Below are positions 1-8,805 of a stretch of DNA of 64,000 nucleotides, one piece after another. Each line of letters begins with the position of its first letter. The first letter of the stretch is position 1. Made by a program: the position numbers and the translations under genes. The notes below the pieces were generated by a model, which had not been told where the DNA came from, did not search any database, and was given only the letters and a program-made list of their open reading frames with translations. This stretch comes from Aquaticitalea lipolytica (GTDB lineage Bacteria > Bacteroidota > Bacteroidia > Flavobacteriales > Flavobacteriaceae), in contig NZ_BMIC01000001.1 of NCBI RefSeq assembly GCF_014641635.1, positions 1,421,961 through 1,485,960 on the forward strand, read 5' to 3'.

Positions 1-150
1 AAACAAAAAGCAATAACACACATATAGTTGCAATGTGAATAGGTTTTGCTTTACTAAAAAAACTTGAAATCATATATTCAATTTAAACGAATTACCTAAA
101 ACATGAGGAAATTACTATTAATCTTTTTAATATTTAAAATAAAAAATATG

Positions 151-158
151 TAATTTTG
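151..158 (+). promoter_or_regulatory. Bacteroidetes -7 promoter element for the DUF6341 gene
   Basis: The sequence TAATTTTG fits the Bacteroidetes -7 consensus TAnnTTTG and ends 23 nt before the ATG at 182. No convincing -33 TTG was found at the usual 17-23 nt spacing. Assignment rests on motif and position only. Confidence 0.5.
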
Positions 159-181
159 CAGTGTAAATATATAATTATACT

Positions 182-409
182 ATGAAAGATTTCTTTTACG
201 CTATACAAGATTTATTTGTAAATGTTTTATTTGCTCCATTTGATGCACTACGTTCTTTAGAATTAACAAACTGGTGGTCTGCAAATTTTATGTCTTGGCT
301 TTTTATTGTTATTGGAATGGTTGCATTTGTTTATTGGATGTTACAACTTAAAAAATACAATGATAATGGAGAAGAAGATAAAAGTATTTCTTCTCATTCA
401 TATTTATAA
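182..409 (+). CDS. small membrane protein, DUF6341 family
   Basis: This 75-residue protein has one strong membrane segment at about residues 33-54, a Trp-rich stretch just before it (NWWSANF) and a short acidic, hydrophilic tail. It matches from memory the small flavobacterial DUF6341 family that sits beside purD. Some databases label such proteins uracil phosphoribosyltransferase, but nothing here supports a PRPP-binding fold: the protein is too short and lacks the phosphate-binding loop. Its function is unknown. It converges on purD, with a 6-base overlap of the two 3' ends, and has a TAnnTTTG promoter element just upstream. Confidence 0.8.
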   Translation: MKDFFYAIQDLFVNVLFAPFDALRSLELTNWWSANFMSWLFIVIGMVAFVYWMLQLKKYNDNGEEDKSISSHSYL

Positions 410-1675
410 ATCAAAACCAATATCCTTACGATAATTCATCTTATCGAAATGTAGTTTTTCTATATTTTGATAAGATTTTTTTATGGCTTCTTGGTAAGTA
501 TTTCCATAAGACGTTATAGCCATAACACGGCCTCCTGAAGTTATAACTTTACCATCTTTAAGTACTGCTCCTGCATGAAATGGTATTGAGTCTTTTATAC
601 TATCAATTCCTTTAATTTCTTTTCCTTTTTCATAAGCCTCAGGATATCCACCAGACACTAACATAACTGTAGTAGCAGCTCGTTGGTCAATTTCTATGTT
701 AATCTTATCTAATGTTTGGTTTGAAATCGCTTGAAAAATTTCAACTAAATCATTTTTAAGCCTAGGTAAAACAACTTCCGTCTCAGGATCTCCCATTCGT
801 ACGTTGTACTCAATAACTTTAGGGTCATTGCCAACTTTAATTAAGCCTATAAACACAAAACCTTTGTACGGTAAATTATCTTTTTGAAGACCAATAATTG
901 TTGGTTTTACAATACGCTCTTCAATTTTAGTTAAAAACTCATCTGTTGCAAAAGGGACTGGAGATACTGCTCCCATTCCTCCTGTGTTTAATCCTGTATC
1001 ACCTTCGCCTATTCGCTTGTAGTCTTTTGCTGTAGGCAGAATTTTGTAATTTTTACCATCAGTTAACACAAAACAACTTAACTCTATACCGTCAAGAAAT
1101 TCTTCAATAACTACTTTAGTGCTAGCTTCGCCAAATTTAGCATTAATCAGCATGTTTTTTAGTTCTGATTTTGCTTCGTTTAAGTCATTCAAAATTAAAA
1201 CGCCTTTACCAGCAGCTAATCCATCTGCTTTTAAAACGTATGGAGGGTTTAATGTTTCTAAAAATTTATAGCCTTCTTCAACATTATTCTTATTAAAACT
1301 TTTATATGCTGCTGTTGGAATATTATGACGATACAAAAACTCTTTAGCGAATTCTTTGCTTCCTTCTAGTTCTGCGGCAGCTTTTTGTGGCCCAATTACT
1401 GAAACATGCTTTAAATCATCATCATTCAAAAAGTAGTCATGAATACCTAACACTAAAGGGTCTTCTGGCCCAACCACAACCATATCTATTTTTTTAGATA
1501 TTACTAAATCTTTTATGGCTTTAAAATCGGTAACTTTTATCTCAATATTTGTTGCAATTTGCGCAGTTCCAGAGTTTCCTGGAGCAACATAAAGTGTTTC
1601 ACATAAAGGGCTTTGGGCGATTTTCCACGCGAAAGTATGTTCTCTTCCACCTGAACCAAGAATTAAAATTGTCAT
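404..1675 (-). CDS. purD: phosphoribosylamine--glycine ligase
   Basis: GAR synthetase joins 5-phosphoribosylamine and glycine using ATP, the second step of purine synthesis. The 423-residue protein has the expected ATP-grasp layout: an N-terminal GSGGREH loop at residues 6-12, the ATP-binding segment KADGLAAGKGV near residue 145, the GFVFIGL strand, and the metal-binding NVRMGDPETE motif near residue 285. I place the start at the ATG at 1675, because family members begin with a short lead into the GSGGREH loop; a longer reading that starts 39 bases upstream adds a non-conserved 13-residue leader. A TAnnTTTG box lies 18 nt upstream of this ATG. It stands alone, away from other pur genes. Confidence 0.96.
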   Translation of the reverse strand: MTILILGSGGREHTFAWKIAQSPLCETLYVAPGNSGTAQIATNIEIKVTDFKAIKDLVISKKIDMVVVGPEDPLVLGIHDYFLNDDDLKHVSVIGPQKAAAELEGSKEFAKEFLYRHNIPTAAYKSFNKNNVEEGYKFLETLNPPYVLKADGLAAGKGVLILNDLNEAKSELKNMLINAKFGEASTKVVIEEFLDGIELSCFVLTDGKNYKILPTAKDYKRIGEGDTGLNTGGMGAVSPVPFATDEFLTKIEERIVKPTIIGLQKDNLPYKGFVFIGLIKVGNDPKVIEYNVRMGDPETEVVLPRLKNDLVEIFQAISNQTLDKINIEIDQRAATTVMLVSGGYPEAYEKGKEIKGIDSIKDSIPFHAGAVLKDGKVITSGGRVMAITSYGNTYQEAIKKSYQNIEKLHFDKMNYRKDIGFDL

Positions 1676-1693
1676 GTTGTGTGTTGTTTGCCG

Positions 1694-1701
1694 CAAAAAT
1701 A
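1694..1701 (-). promoter_or_regulatory. -7 promoter element for purD
   Basis: On the minus strand the sequence reads TATTTTTG, a match to TAnnTTTG, ending 18 nt before the purD ATG at 1675. It lies inside the longer reading frame, which supports the shorter start. No clear -33 element. Confidence 0.45.
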
Positions 1702-1761
1702 AAACTAATGCCACTAATACACGAATAATTTTTATTTACTTTACATAAATTATGTTTTAGC

Positions 1762-3081
1762 TTGAATTTATTTGATCTTTCATTACGTTTAAATGGCTTT
1801 CCTATAAGAAAAGCTGAAATTGCCTTAGAAGAAATTCAGCAAAAAAATGATGTTGCATTTGAGGATTACATAATTTATAAAAAACAGGAGATTGTAGCTT
1901 ACCACTTAAAGCATACTCCATTTTACAAATCACTTGCCAAAAGTATTAACCTTGAAGATTGGAATACTGTTCCAATTATGACAAAGCGTAATTTACAGCA
2001 ACCTCTAAACGAACGTTTGTCTGAAGGGTTTAGCACTAATAATGTTTACATAAATAAAACTTCTGGCTCATCTGGTGACCCATTTATTTTTGCAAAAGAT
2101 AAGTTTTGTCACGCATTGACTTGGGCAATTATTAAAGATAGATTTGGATGGTTTAATTTAGATTTTAACGCATCTAAACAAGCTCGCTTTTACGGAATTC
2201 CGCTAGACAAAAAAGGCTATTATAAAGAGAGAGTTAAAGATGCTTTAAGTAATCGTTTTCGATTTTCGGTTTTTGATTTAAGTGATGCTGCATTTGATAA
2301 TCTATTGAAGAAATTTTCGTCTACTTCGTTCGATTACATTAATGGTTATACAAGTGCCATTGTACAATTTGCAAAATTTTTAGAACGAAAAAACATAGTT
2401 TTAAACTTAATTTGCCCATCATTAAAAGCTTGTGTTGTTACATCAGAAATGCTGTTTGATGATGACAAGACTCTTATGGAAACACAATTTGGAGTTCCTG
2501 TAATTAACGAGTATGGTGCATCAGAACTTGATTTAATTGCATTTCAAAATCCAAAAGGCGAATGGCAAATTAATAGCGAAACTTTGTTTGTAGAAATACT
2601 AGATAAAAATGACAATATTCTTCCTTTAGGTGAAGAAGGTCGAGTTGTTATCACTTCTCTCTATAATAAAGCACATCCTTTTATTAGATATGATATTGGA
2701 GATATTGGGACGCTGTCTAAACAAAGTACAGCTAAAAAACCTGTATTAGAAACATTAATAGGAAGAACTAACGATATTGCAATTTTACCAAGTGGGAAAA
2801 GAGCAGCTGGTTTAACTTTTTACTACATCACCAAAAGTATTATTGAAGATGATGGCAATGTAAAAGAGTTTGTAATTGAACAGCATAAAAAAGACACATT
2901 CAAAATTATTTATGTGAGCTCTGAAGAATTATCAGAAGAAAATAAACTTATTATTTCAAATGAAATGGAGCGTTACCTAGAAAAAGGGCTTCAAATTATT
3001 TTTGAACGCCAAAACCAGCTACAACGCTCAAAAAGTGGTAAATTGAAACAGTTTTCATCATTAATAAATGTAAAGCTTTAA
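1762..3081 (+). CDS. CapK/PaaK-like adenylate-forming ligase
   Basis: This 439-residue protein belongs to the phenylacetate-CoA ligase-like (CapK) branch of adenylating enzymes that is common in surface-polysaccharide loci. The phosphate-binding loop is TSGSSGDP at residues 100-107, a second motif (NEYGASELD) lies near residue 250, and RYDIGDIG near residue 310 corresponds to the hinge-side motif. Its substrate is unknown; in such loci these enzymes are usually assumed to activate an acid for attachment to a sugar or amine, which is inference. The start is a TTG at 1762, since a stop lies in frame at 1726-1728 and no ATG occurs until well into the conserved domain. The next gene begins directly after its stop codon, so the two are surely co-transcribed. 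Confidence 0.82.
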   Translation: MNLFDLSLRLNGFPIRKAEIALEEIQQKNDVAFEDYIIYKKQEIVAYHLKHTPFYKSLAKSINLEDWNTVPIMTKRNLQQPLNERLSEGFSTNNVYINKTSGSSGDPFIFAKDKFCHALTWAIIKDRFGWFNLDFNASKQARFYGIPLDKKGYYKERVKDALSNRFRFSVFDLSDAAFDNLLKKFSSTSFDYINGYTSAIVQFAKFLERKNIVLNLICPSLKACVVTSEMLFDDDKTLMETQFGVPVINEYGASELDLIAFQNPKGEWQINSETLFVEILDKNDNILPLGEEGRVVITSLYNKAHPFIRYDIGDIGTLSKQSTAKKPVLETLIGRTNDIAILPSGKRAAGLTFYYITKSIIEDDGNVKEFVIEQHKKDTFKIIYVSSEELSEENKLIISNEMERYLEKGLQIIFERQNQLQRSKSGKLKQFSSLINVKL

Positions 3082-4248
3082 ATGAAGAAGGATATACTTA
3101 TTATAACAAGTTATTTTCCTCCTGAAATTGGAGCGGCATCAAATCGTATTTATCATTTAGCTGAGGGGTTAGAAAAAAGAGGGTTTAAAGTTCAAGTGAT
3201 TACACCCTTACCTAACTACCCAACAGGTAAGATTTTTGATGCTTATAAAGGAAAGTTTAAGGATTCAACATTAAAAGATAATATTACTATTCATCGTTTA
3301 TGGATTTTTGCTAGCAACTCTAAAAACAAGCTTTTAAGGTTATTTGCTATGATGTCTTACGGTTTTAGTCTGTTTTGGTTTTTCCTTTGGAATAGAATTC
3401 CAAAAACTGTCATTGTGCAATCTCCTCCTTTGTTAGTTGCCTTTATTTCAATGCTTTTTTTGCGCTCAAAAAAAAGAAAACTCATTTTAAATGTTAGTGA
3501 CTTGTGGCCAATTGCTGGTTTAGAATTAGGTGCTCTTAAAAAGAATTATAGCTACAAACTATTAGAAAAAATTGAACGTTTTAATTATAAAAAAGCAAAT
3601 TTAGTTTTGGGACAAAGTGATGAAATTCTCACTCATATAACCAAATTGTTTCCTGAAAAAGAAACCTTTTTGTATCGAAATTATCCAAATTTTGAAGCAC
3701 CACAGCTTAAACCTATACAAAGTTCATCAAATAAAATAAAATTAGTTTATGCTGGTTTGTTGGGAGTTGCGCAAGGCATTTATAAGTTGTGCCAAGAGCT
3801 AGATTATAGTAATGTTGAATTTCATATTTATGGCTCAGGAGCAGAGCAAAAGCAAACAGAGTCCTTTATTATAGATAATCCAAACTTGCCAATAGTATAT
3901 CATGGCGAACTATCAAGAGAAGAACTTCATAAAGCGTTATTAAAATACGATTTAGCTATAATTCCGTTGTTAAATAGAATTTATGGATCTGTTCCATCAA
4001 AAATATTTGAATATGCAAAATTAGGGCTTCCAATGCTTTATTTTGGTGGTGGAGAAGGTGAAACTATTATTAATAAAAATAGATTGGGTTGGGTTGCAGA
4101 AGCAGGAAATTATAAAGAATTAAACTCTGTTTTTTCTAAAATAAAAAAAGATGAATTAAATCTAGACTTGATGAATAGAATAAAAAGCATTGCTGTAAAT
4201 AATTTTGATTTTGATAATCAATTAGATGGACTAGAAAAAAAACTTTAA
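3082..4248 (+). CDS. glycosyltransferase family 4 (WbuB/WcaI-like)
   Basis: This 388-residue GT-B glycosyltransferase starts with the typical acceptor-side motif SYFPPEIGAASNR at residues 10-22 and has the GT4 donor-side region (VYAGLLGVAQG, then PSKIFEYAKLGLP) in its C-terminal half. It resembles the WbuB/WcaI group that adds amino sugars such as L-FucNAc to lipid-linked intermediates, but the donor here cannot be read from sequence. It follows the CapK-like gene with no gap (TAA then ATG). It converges on the sugar transferase gene, and the two 3' ends overlap by 4 bases with no terminator between them. Confidence 0.88.
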   Translation: MKKDILIITSYFPPEIGAASNRIYHLAEGLEKRGFKVQVITPLPNYPTGKIFDAYKGKFKDSTLKDNITIHRLWIFASNSKNKLLRLFAMMSYGFSLFWFFLWNRIPKTVIVQSPPLLVAFISMLFLRSKKRKLILNVSDLWPIAGLELGALKKNYSYKLLEKIERFNYKKANLVLGQSDEILTHITKLFPEKETFLYRNYPNFEAPQLKPIQSSSNKIKLVYAGLLGVAQGIYKLCQELDYSNVEFHIYGSGAEQKQTESFIIDNPNLPIVYHGELSREELHKALLKYDLAIIPLLNRIYGSVPSKIFEYAKLGLPMLYFGGGEGETIINKNRLGWVAEAGNYKELNSVFSKIKKDELNLDLMNRIKSIAVNNFDFDNQLDGLEKKL

Positions 4249-5603
4249 TAGGCTTTTTCCTCTCCTCTTACTGCATTCAAAAAAGTCTTAGTTATAATTT
4301 TTAAATCTAATAGCAGTGACCAGTTTTCGATATAAAAAATATCATACTTAACTCGTCCAATAATGTCTTTATCTGTTTCTATTTCTCCTCTAAAACCACT
4401 TATTTGTGCTAAACCTGTTATTCCTGGTTTAACAAAATGTCTTACCATAAATTTATCGATTTTTTTTGCATACATATTTGTATGACTTACCATATGTGGT
4501 CTTGGTCCAACTACAGACATATCCCCAAAAAGAACATTAAAAAACTGAGGTAACTCATCAATACTTGTTTTTCTAATAAATTTCCCAATTCTAGTAACCC
4601 TTTGATCGTCTCTAGTAGCTTGATGAATGTTCGCATCTTTATTTGGCGTCATAGACCTAAACTTATAACAATCAAACTCTTTGTAGTTAAACCCATTTCT
4701 AGATTGTTTAAAAAAAACTGGACCTTTAGATTCTAACTTAATAAGTATTGCAATTAAAGGGGTTAGCCAAGACAAAATAAAAATGACAACTAAACTAGAA
4801 AACATAATATCAAAGCTTCTCTTAACAACCATATTTATAGAGTCTTCTAGCGGTATGTTTCTTAAAGACAAAATAGGTATATAATCATAATACTCATATT
4901 TAAGTTTTTTTGAATAAATGTCTTTATTGTCTGGTAAGAATTTTAAAATTTTTAAGTTGTTATCTGCAAAATCAACAATTTCGCTTATCTGATTATTAGT
5001 TAATTCTGTAATTGAGCAGTATATTTCATCAATAGAATTATTCAAAATAAACTCAAAACACTCATCGAGATCAATTTCATTTTTATCTTTAAAATTAAAA
5101 GTCTTTTTATGTATGTATCCATACTCTGGGTTTTTGTTAAAAAAATGTTCTAAAGCCAGCGTTTTTTTGTTTGCACCAAATACTACAGTTGTTCTATAAT
5201 TACCTCCGAAAGACGTTCTATATTTTTGAAGCAGATAATATAGTGCAAACTTAAATATAGTAATCCCTAAAAACACTAAAAAAACATACTTAAAAATTGT
5301 TGCTGGATAAATGTTTAAAGTATAATGGTATCCAGAAAAAGCAAACATAATTAAGATAAACAAAACAAGTTGCCTGAAAATTAATGAGAAAATAGTAACC
5401 TCTCTTGTATATCTGTAAACTTCATAAAATTTTGATGCTATTGATAATATAATCCAAGCGATAGATATAATAGGGATAAAAATAAGAGGGTCGATATTTT
5501 TTATAAAGTAGAAAATAGCCAAACCATTAATAATACTTAAATCGATTAAGTATGAAATTGGTCTTAAATACCCTGAATATCTTCCTTGTTTAAATAAACT
5601 CAC
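4245..5603 (-). CDS. polyprenyl-phosphate sugar-1-phosphate transferase (WbaP/WcaJ type)
   Basis: This 452-residue protein starts polysaccharide repeat units by moving a sugar-1-phosphate from a nucleotide sugar to undecaprenyl phosphate. It has four N-terminal membrane helices within about residues 1-130, a soluble Rossmann-like middle region, a further hydrophobic helix near residue 275 and a C-terminal bacterial sugar transferase domain. Signature blocks are KRSFDIMFS, GPVFFKQSR, KFRSM, DELPQFFNVLFGDMSVVGPRP and the GITGLAQ segment. It is the last gene of the minus-strand series and follows uxs by 1 base. It is the only initiating transferase in the window, so it very likely starts the glycan built by this locus. 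Confidence 0.93.
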   Translation of the reverse strand: MSLFKQGRYSGYLRPISYLIDLSIINGLAIFYFIKNIDPLIFIPIISIAWIILSIASKFYEVYRYTREVTIFSLIFRQLVLFILIMFAFSGYHYTLNIYPATIFKYVFLVFLGITIFKFALYYLLQKYRTSFGGNYRTTVVFGANKKTLALEHFFNKNPEYGYIHKKTFNFKDKNEIDLDECFEFILNNSIDEIYCSITELTNNQISEIVDFADNNLKILKFLPDNKDIYSKKLKYEYYDYIPILSLRNIPLEDSINMVVKRSFDIMFSSLVVIFILSWLTPLIAILIKLESKGPVFFKQSRNGFNYKEFDCYKFRSMTPNKDANIHQATRDDQRVTRIGKFIRKTSIDELPQFFNVLFGDMSVVGPRPHMVSHTNMYAKKIDKFMVRHFVKPGITGLAQISGFRGEIETDKDIIGRVKYDIFYIENWSLLLDLKIITKTFLNAVRGEEKAY

Positions 5604-5604
5604 C

Positions 5605-6591
5605 TTAAATTTTTATGTGTTTAGTAAAGTCTTTATGCTCGCTTTTATATAGTTCTTCTTTAGATAGCCCCTTAAAATAGTTAAAAGTAATCTTCATTCC
5701 TTCAGCCCTGTGTGTTTTAGGTTCCCAGTCTAATAACTTTTTTGCCAAACTAATATCTGGTTGACGTTGCATGGGGTCATCAACAGGCAAGTCTTTATAT
5801 ACTAGTTTTTGATTTGTCCCTGTTAGTTTAATAATCTCTTCTGCAAAATCTTTTATTGTTATTTCGTGAGGATTTCCAATATTAACAGGGTATGAATAAT
5901 CACTAAATAGTAATCTGAAAATACCTTCTACTTGATCGTCAACATAACAAAACGAACGTGTTTGTAATCCATCACCAAAAACGGTTAAATCTTCACCTCG
6001 TAAAGCTTGCCCCATAAATGCTGGTATAACACGACCATCATTAAGCCGCATTCGTGGGCCATAGGTATTAAATATTCTAACTATACGTGTTTCTAATCCG
6101 TGAAACCTATGATAAGCCATAGTGATTGATTCTTGAAAACGCTTAGCTTCATCATAAACCCCTCTTGGGCCTATTGTATTTACATTGCCATAGTAGTCTT
6201 CTGTTTGTGGGTGTACTAAAGGATCGCCATATACTTCAGATGTAGATGCTATTAAAATACGTGCTTGTTTAGCTTTGGCTAAACCTAATAAGTTATGCGT
6301 TCCTAAAGAACCTACTTTTAAGGTTTGGATTGGAATTTTTAAATAATCTATTGGGCTTGCTGGTGATGCAAAATGTAAAATATAATCTAACTCTCCGTCA
6401 ATTTTTACAAATTCGGTAACATCATGTTCAATAAAATGAAAATTTGGATGTTCTAATAAATGAGCAATATTTTTTATATCTCCAGTTATAAAGTTATCCA
6501 TACCAATAACTTTAAAACCTTCATTTATAAACCGATCACTCAAATGAGAGCCTAAAAAACCTGCGGCTCCAGTAATTAGAATTTTTTTCAT
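5605..6591 (-). CDS. uxs: UDP-glucuronate decarboxylase (UDP-xylose synthase)
   Basis: This 328-residue extended short-chain dehydrogenase converts UDP-glucuronate to UDP-xylose with bound NAD. The NAD loop is [10 protein letters not shown] at residues 7-16, followed by the STSEVYGDP catalytic block and the YDEAK form of the Tyr-x3-Lys pair near residues 147-151. The MDNFITG and [10 protein letters not shown] segments are typical of UXS rather than of galactose epimerases. It follows ugd by 9 bases, which makes a two-step UDP-Glc to UDP-GlcA to UDP-Xyl module. Some members make UDP-4-keto-pentose or related sugars, so xylose is the most probable but not the only product. Confidence 0.9.
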   Translation of the reverse strand: MKKILITGAAGFLGSHLSDRFINEGFKVIGMDNFITGDIKNIAHLLEHPNFHFIEHDVTEFVKIDGELDYILHFASPASPIDYLKIPIQTLKVGSLGTHNLLGLAKAKQARILIASTSEVYGDPLVHPQTEDYYGNVNTIGPRGVYDEAKRFQESITMAYHRFHGLETRIVRIFNTYGPRMRLNDGRVIPAFMGQALRGEDLTVFGDGLQTRSFCYVDDQVEGIFRLLFSDYSYPVNIGNPHEITIKDFAEEIIKLTGTNQKLVYKDLPVDDPMQRQPDISLAKKLLDWEPKTHRAEGMKITFNYFKGLSKEELYKSEHKDFTKHIKI

Positions 6592-6600
6592 TTGTTATTT

Positions 6601-7998
6601 TTAATATCCACTTCCTATTTTGTAATATGAAAATCCTATATTTTCTAATAAGTCTTTATTCAAAATTCCTCTTCCGTCAAATATAAAAGCTGGCTTTTGC
6701 ATAGCCTTATGTATTTTGGCCCAATCGTAGTTTACAAATTCATCCCATTCTGTTAACACTGCAATTGCATGTGAATCTTTACAAGCTTCATAAGCATTGG
6801 TGTGAACTTTTAACAATGTTTTATTTTCTTCATCTGAACGAGTCTTTAAGTTTTCTAAATCGGCATAAATTCTTTCTTTTTTAACTTTAGGATCATAAAC
6901 TGAAACCAATGCGCGTTCACTTAATAGGTTATCGGCCACTTTAATAGCAGCAGACTCTCTCGTATCATTTGTGTCTTTTTTAAATGCCCAACCTAAAAAA
7001 GCAATTTTTTTTCCTGATACAGTATTAAATAATGTTTGAACAATATTATCAGAAAATCGTTGTTTTTGGTGTTCATTCATAATAATTACTTGTTCCCAAT
7101 AATCTGCTACTTCATCTAAACCATAACTCTTAGCAATATATACCAAATTAAGAATATCTTTTTGAAAACAAGATCCACCAAATCCAACAGAAGCTTTTAA
7201 AAATTTTGGCCCTATTCTCGAATCCATTCCTATGGCTTGTGCGACTTCATTAATATCTGCACCTGTTTTTTCACATATTTCTGACATAGCGTTAATAGAA
7301 GAAACGCGTTGAGCTAAAAAGGCATTTGCTGTTAGTTTTGAAAGTTCAGAAGACCATACATTGGTTGTTAATATTTTATTTTTTGGAACCCAATTTGAAT
7401 AAATCTCTACAAGTTGGTTTACTGCTTTTTGCCCTTCTTTAGTATTATCTCCACCAATTAATACTCTATCTGGCATTAATAAATCATTAACTGCAGTTCC
7501 TTCAGCTAGAAATTCTGGGTTAGATAATATTTGAAACTGTACGCCATTACCTGTATTGTCTAATATATTTTTAATGGCTGATGCCGTTCTAACTGGTAGT
7601 GTAGATTTTTCAACAACTATTTTATTGTTTTTTGATACACTTGCTATTTGTCTAGCACATAATTCAATATACTTTAAATCAGCAGCCATACCTTTGCCTT
7701 TGCCATATGTTTTAGTAGGTGTATTTACAGAAATAAATATCATATCGGCTTTATCGATTGATTCTTCTACATTACTAGAAAAAAATAAATTTCTTCCTCT
7801 TGCTTCTTTAATAATTAAATCTAAACCAGGTTCAAAAACAGGTAAACTACTTAAATCATCATTATTCCAAGCTGCTATTCGTTCTTTATTAATATCAACT
7901 ACTGTCACATTAATGTGAGGGCATTTTTGAGCTATAACAGCCATTGTAGGGCCTCCAACATATCCTGCTCCGATACAACAAATATTTTTTATTGACAT
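6601..7998 (-). CDS. ugd: UDP-glucose 6-dehydrogenase, eukaryote-like form
   Basis: This 465-residue enzyme oxidises UDP-glucose to UDP-glucuronate in two NAD-dependent steps. It has the N-terminal GAGYVGGPT dinucleotide loop at residues 10-18, the [10 protein letters not shown] segment and the catalytic cysteine in [10 protein letters not shown] near residue 275. The GGPT loop, the FQKD context and the length resemble the animal/plant enzyme more than the roughly 390-residue E. coli Ugd; this longer form is known in many Bacteroidetes. It heads a sub-operon with uxs and the sugar transferase, with its own TAnnTTTG box at 8034-8041. It is distinct from the WecC-type dehydrogenase at 23314-24531. 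Confidence 0.94.
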   Translation of the reverse strand: MSIKNICCIGAGYVGGPTMAVIAQKCPHINVTVVDINKERIAAWNNDDLSSLPVFEPGLDLIIKEARGRNLFFSSNVEESIDKADMIFISVNTPTKTYGKGKGMAADLKYIELCARQIASVSKNNKIVVEKSTLPVRTASAIKNILDNTGNGVQFQILSNPEFLAEGTAVNDLLMPDRVLIGGDNTKEGQKAVNQLVEIYSNWVPKNKILTTNVWSSELSKLTANAFLAQRVSSINAMSEICEKTGADINEVAQAIGMDSRIGPKFLKASVGFGGSCFQKDILNLVYIAKSYGLDEVADYWEQVIIMNEHQKQRFSDNIVQTLFNTVSGKKIAFLGWAFKKDTNDTRESAAIKVADNLLSERALVSVYDPKVKKERIYADLENLKTRSDEENKTLLKVHTNAYEACKDSHAIAVLTEWDEFVNYDWAKIHKAMQKPAFIFDGRGILNKDLLENIGFSYYKIGSGY

Positions 7999-8033
7999 AT
8001 TAAATTTTTCTAAATAATATAATTTTATATTTA

Positions 8034-8041
8034 CAAATATA
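8034..8041 (-). promoter_or_regulatory. -7 promoter element for ugd-uxs-sugar transferase
   Basis: The minus strand reads TATATTTG, 35 nt before the ugd ATG and outside the upstream gene, which ends at 8065. It suggests an internal promoter for the last three genes of the polysaccharide series. Confidence 0.5.
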
Positions 8042-8064
8042 TCATTCCATTATTATAGTTAACA

Positions 8065-8805
8065 TTAGCTTTTCTTAAATCTTTCTTTTAATACAAGAAT
8101 AATAAATTTAGTGTTTCCAACTAAATATCTCCTCCACATTCGTTTAGGTTCTTGTATAAAACGGTAAAACCACTCAAGTCCGTTTTTTTGCATCCATAAT
8201 GGTGCTCGTTTAACTTTTCCAGAAACAACGTCAAAACTACCTCCAACTCCCATTATAAAGTTTACATTACTTAATAATGCTTTATTTTGATAGAGGAAAT
8301 TTTCTTTGGTAGGAGAGCTAATTGCTACAAATAGAATATTGGCACCACTTTCTGATATCTGCTTTGCAATATCCTTTTCTTCTTCTTTTTTGAAATAACC
8401 ATTTCTATAGCCTGCTATTATATTGGGGGAATATTTTTCTGAATATTTTTTAACAACCTCTTGAACTATTTCTTCTTTAGCCCCAAAAAAATAGACTTTG
8501 TGGTTTTTTTTATGCGCTAATTCAACTAGGTTTTGCATTAAGTCAATACCTGCAACACGCTCTTTTAAAGGTTGTTTTAATAGCTTTGAGGCCCATACAA
8601 CTGCTTGACCATCGGCATTTATTAAATCGCTTTCGTTAACGCTTTTTCTTAATTGTAAATCTGTTTGCATCGCTACAATCTTACCAGCATTTACAACTAC
8701 ATGGTGTAATTGTGTTTTATTTGCAATTGCTTTTTCAATAGTCTGAAGTGTTTCTTGTATCGAAAGGTTGTCTATGGTGGTGTTTAAAATATTGACTCTA
8801 CTCAT
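8065..8805 (-). CDS. WecG/TagA/CpsF family glycosyltransferase (GT26)
   Basis: This 246-residue protein is a GT26 transferase. Members such as WecG and TagA pass ManNAcA or ManNAc from UDP to a lipid-linked GlcNAc. The conserved block NADGQAVVWAS carries Asp65, which corresponds to the catalytic base described for TagA; ERVAGIDLM and the C-terminal GLEWFYRF region are also typical, with basic residues near the C-terminus that bind membrane. Since wecB and wecC lie in the same locus, UDP-ManNAcA is a likely donor, which is inference. Its start overlaps the end of the upstream gene by 8 bases. Confidence 0.92.
   Translation of the reverse strand: MSRVNILNTTIDNLSIQETLQTIEKAIANKTQLHHVVVNAGKIVAMQTDLQLRKSVNESDLINADGQAVVWASKLLKQPLKERVAGIDLMQNLVELAHKKNHKVYFFGAKEEIVQEVVKKYSEKYSPNIIAGYRNGYFKKEEEKDIAKQISESGANILFVAISSPTKENFLYQNKALLSNVNFIMGVGGSFDVVSGKVKRAPLWMQKNGLEWFYRFIQEPKRMWRRYLVGNTKFIILVLKERFKKS

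Noticed and set aside
367..396. AGAAGAA/TTCTTCT inverted repeat at the end of the DUF6341 gene as terminator
   Set aside because: It lies inside the coding sequence and is not followed by a T-tract.
182..409. Label uracil phosphoribosyltransferase for the 75-residue protein
   Set aside because: The protein is a short single-helix membrane protein with no PRPP-binding loop.
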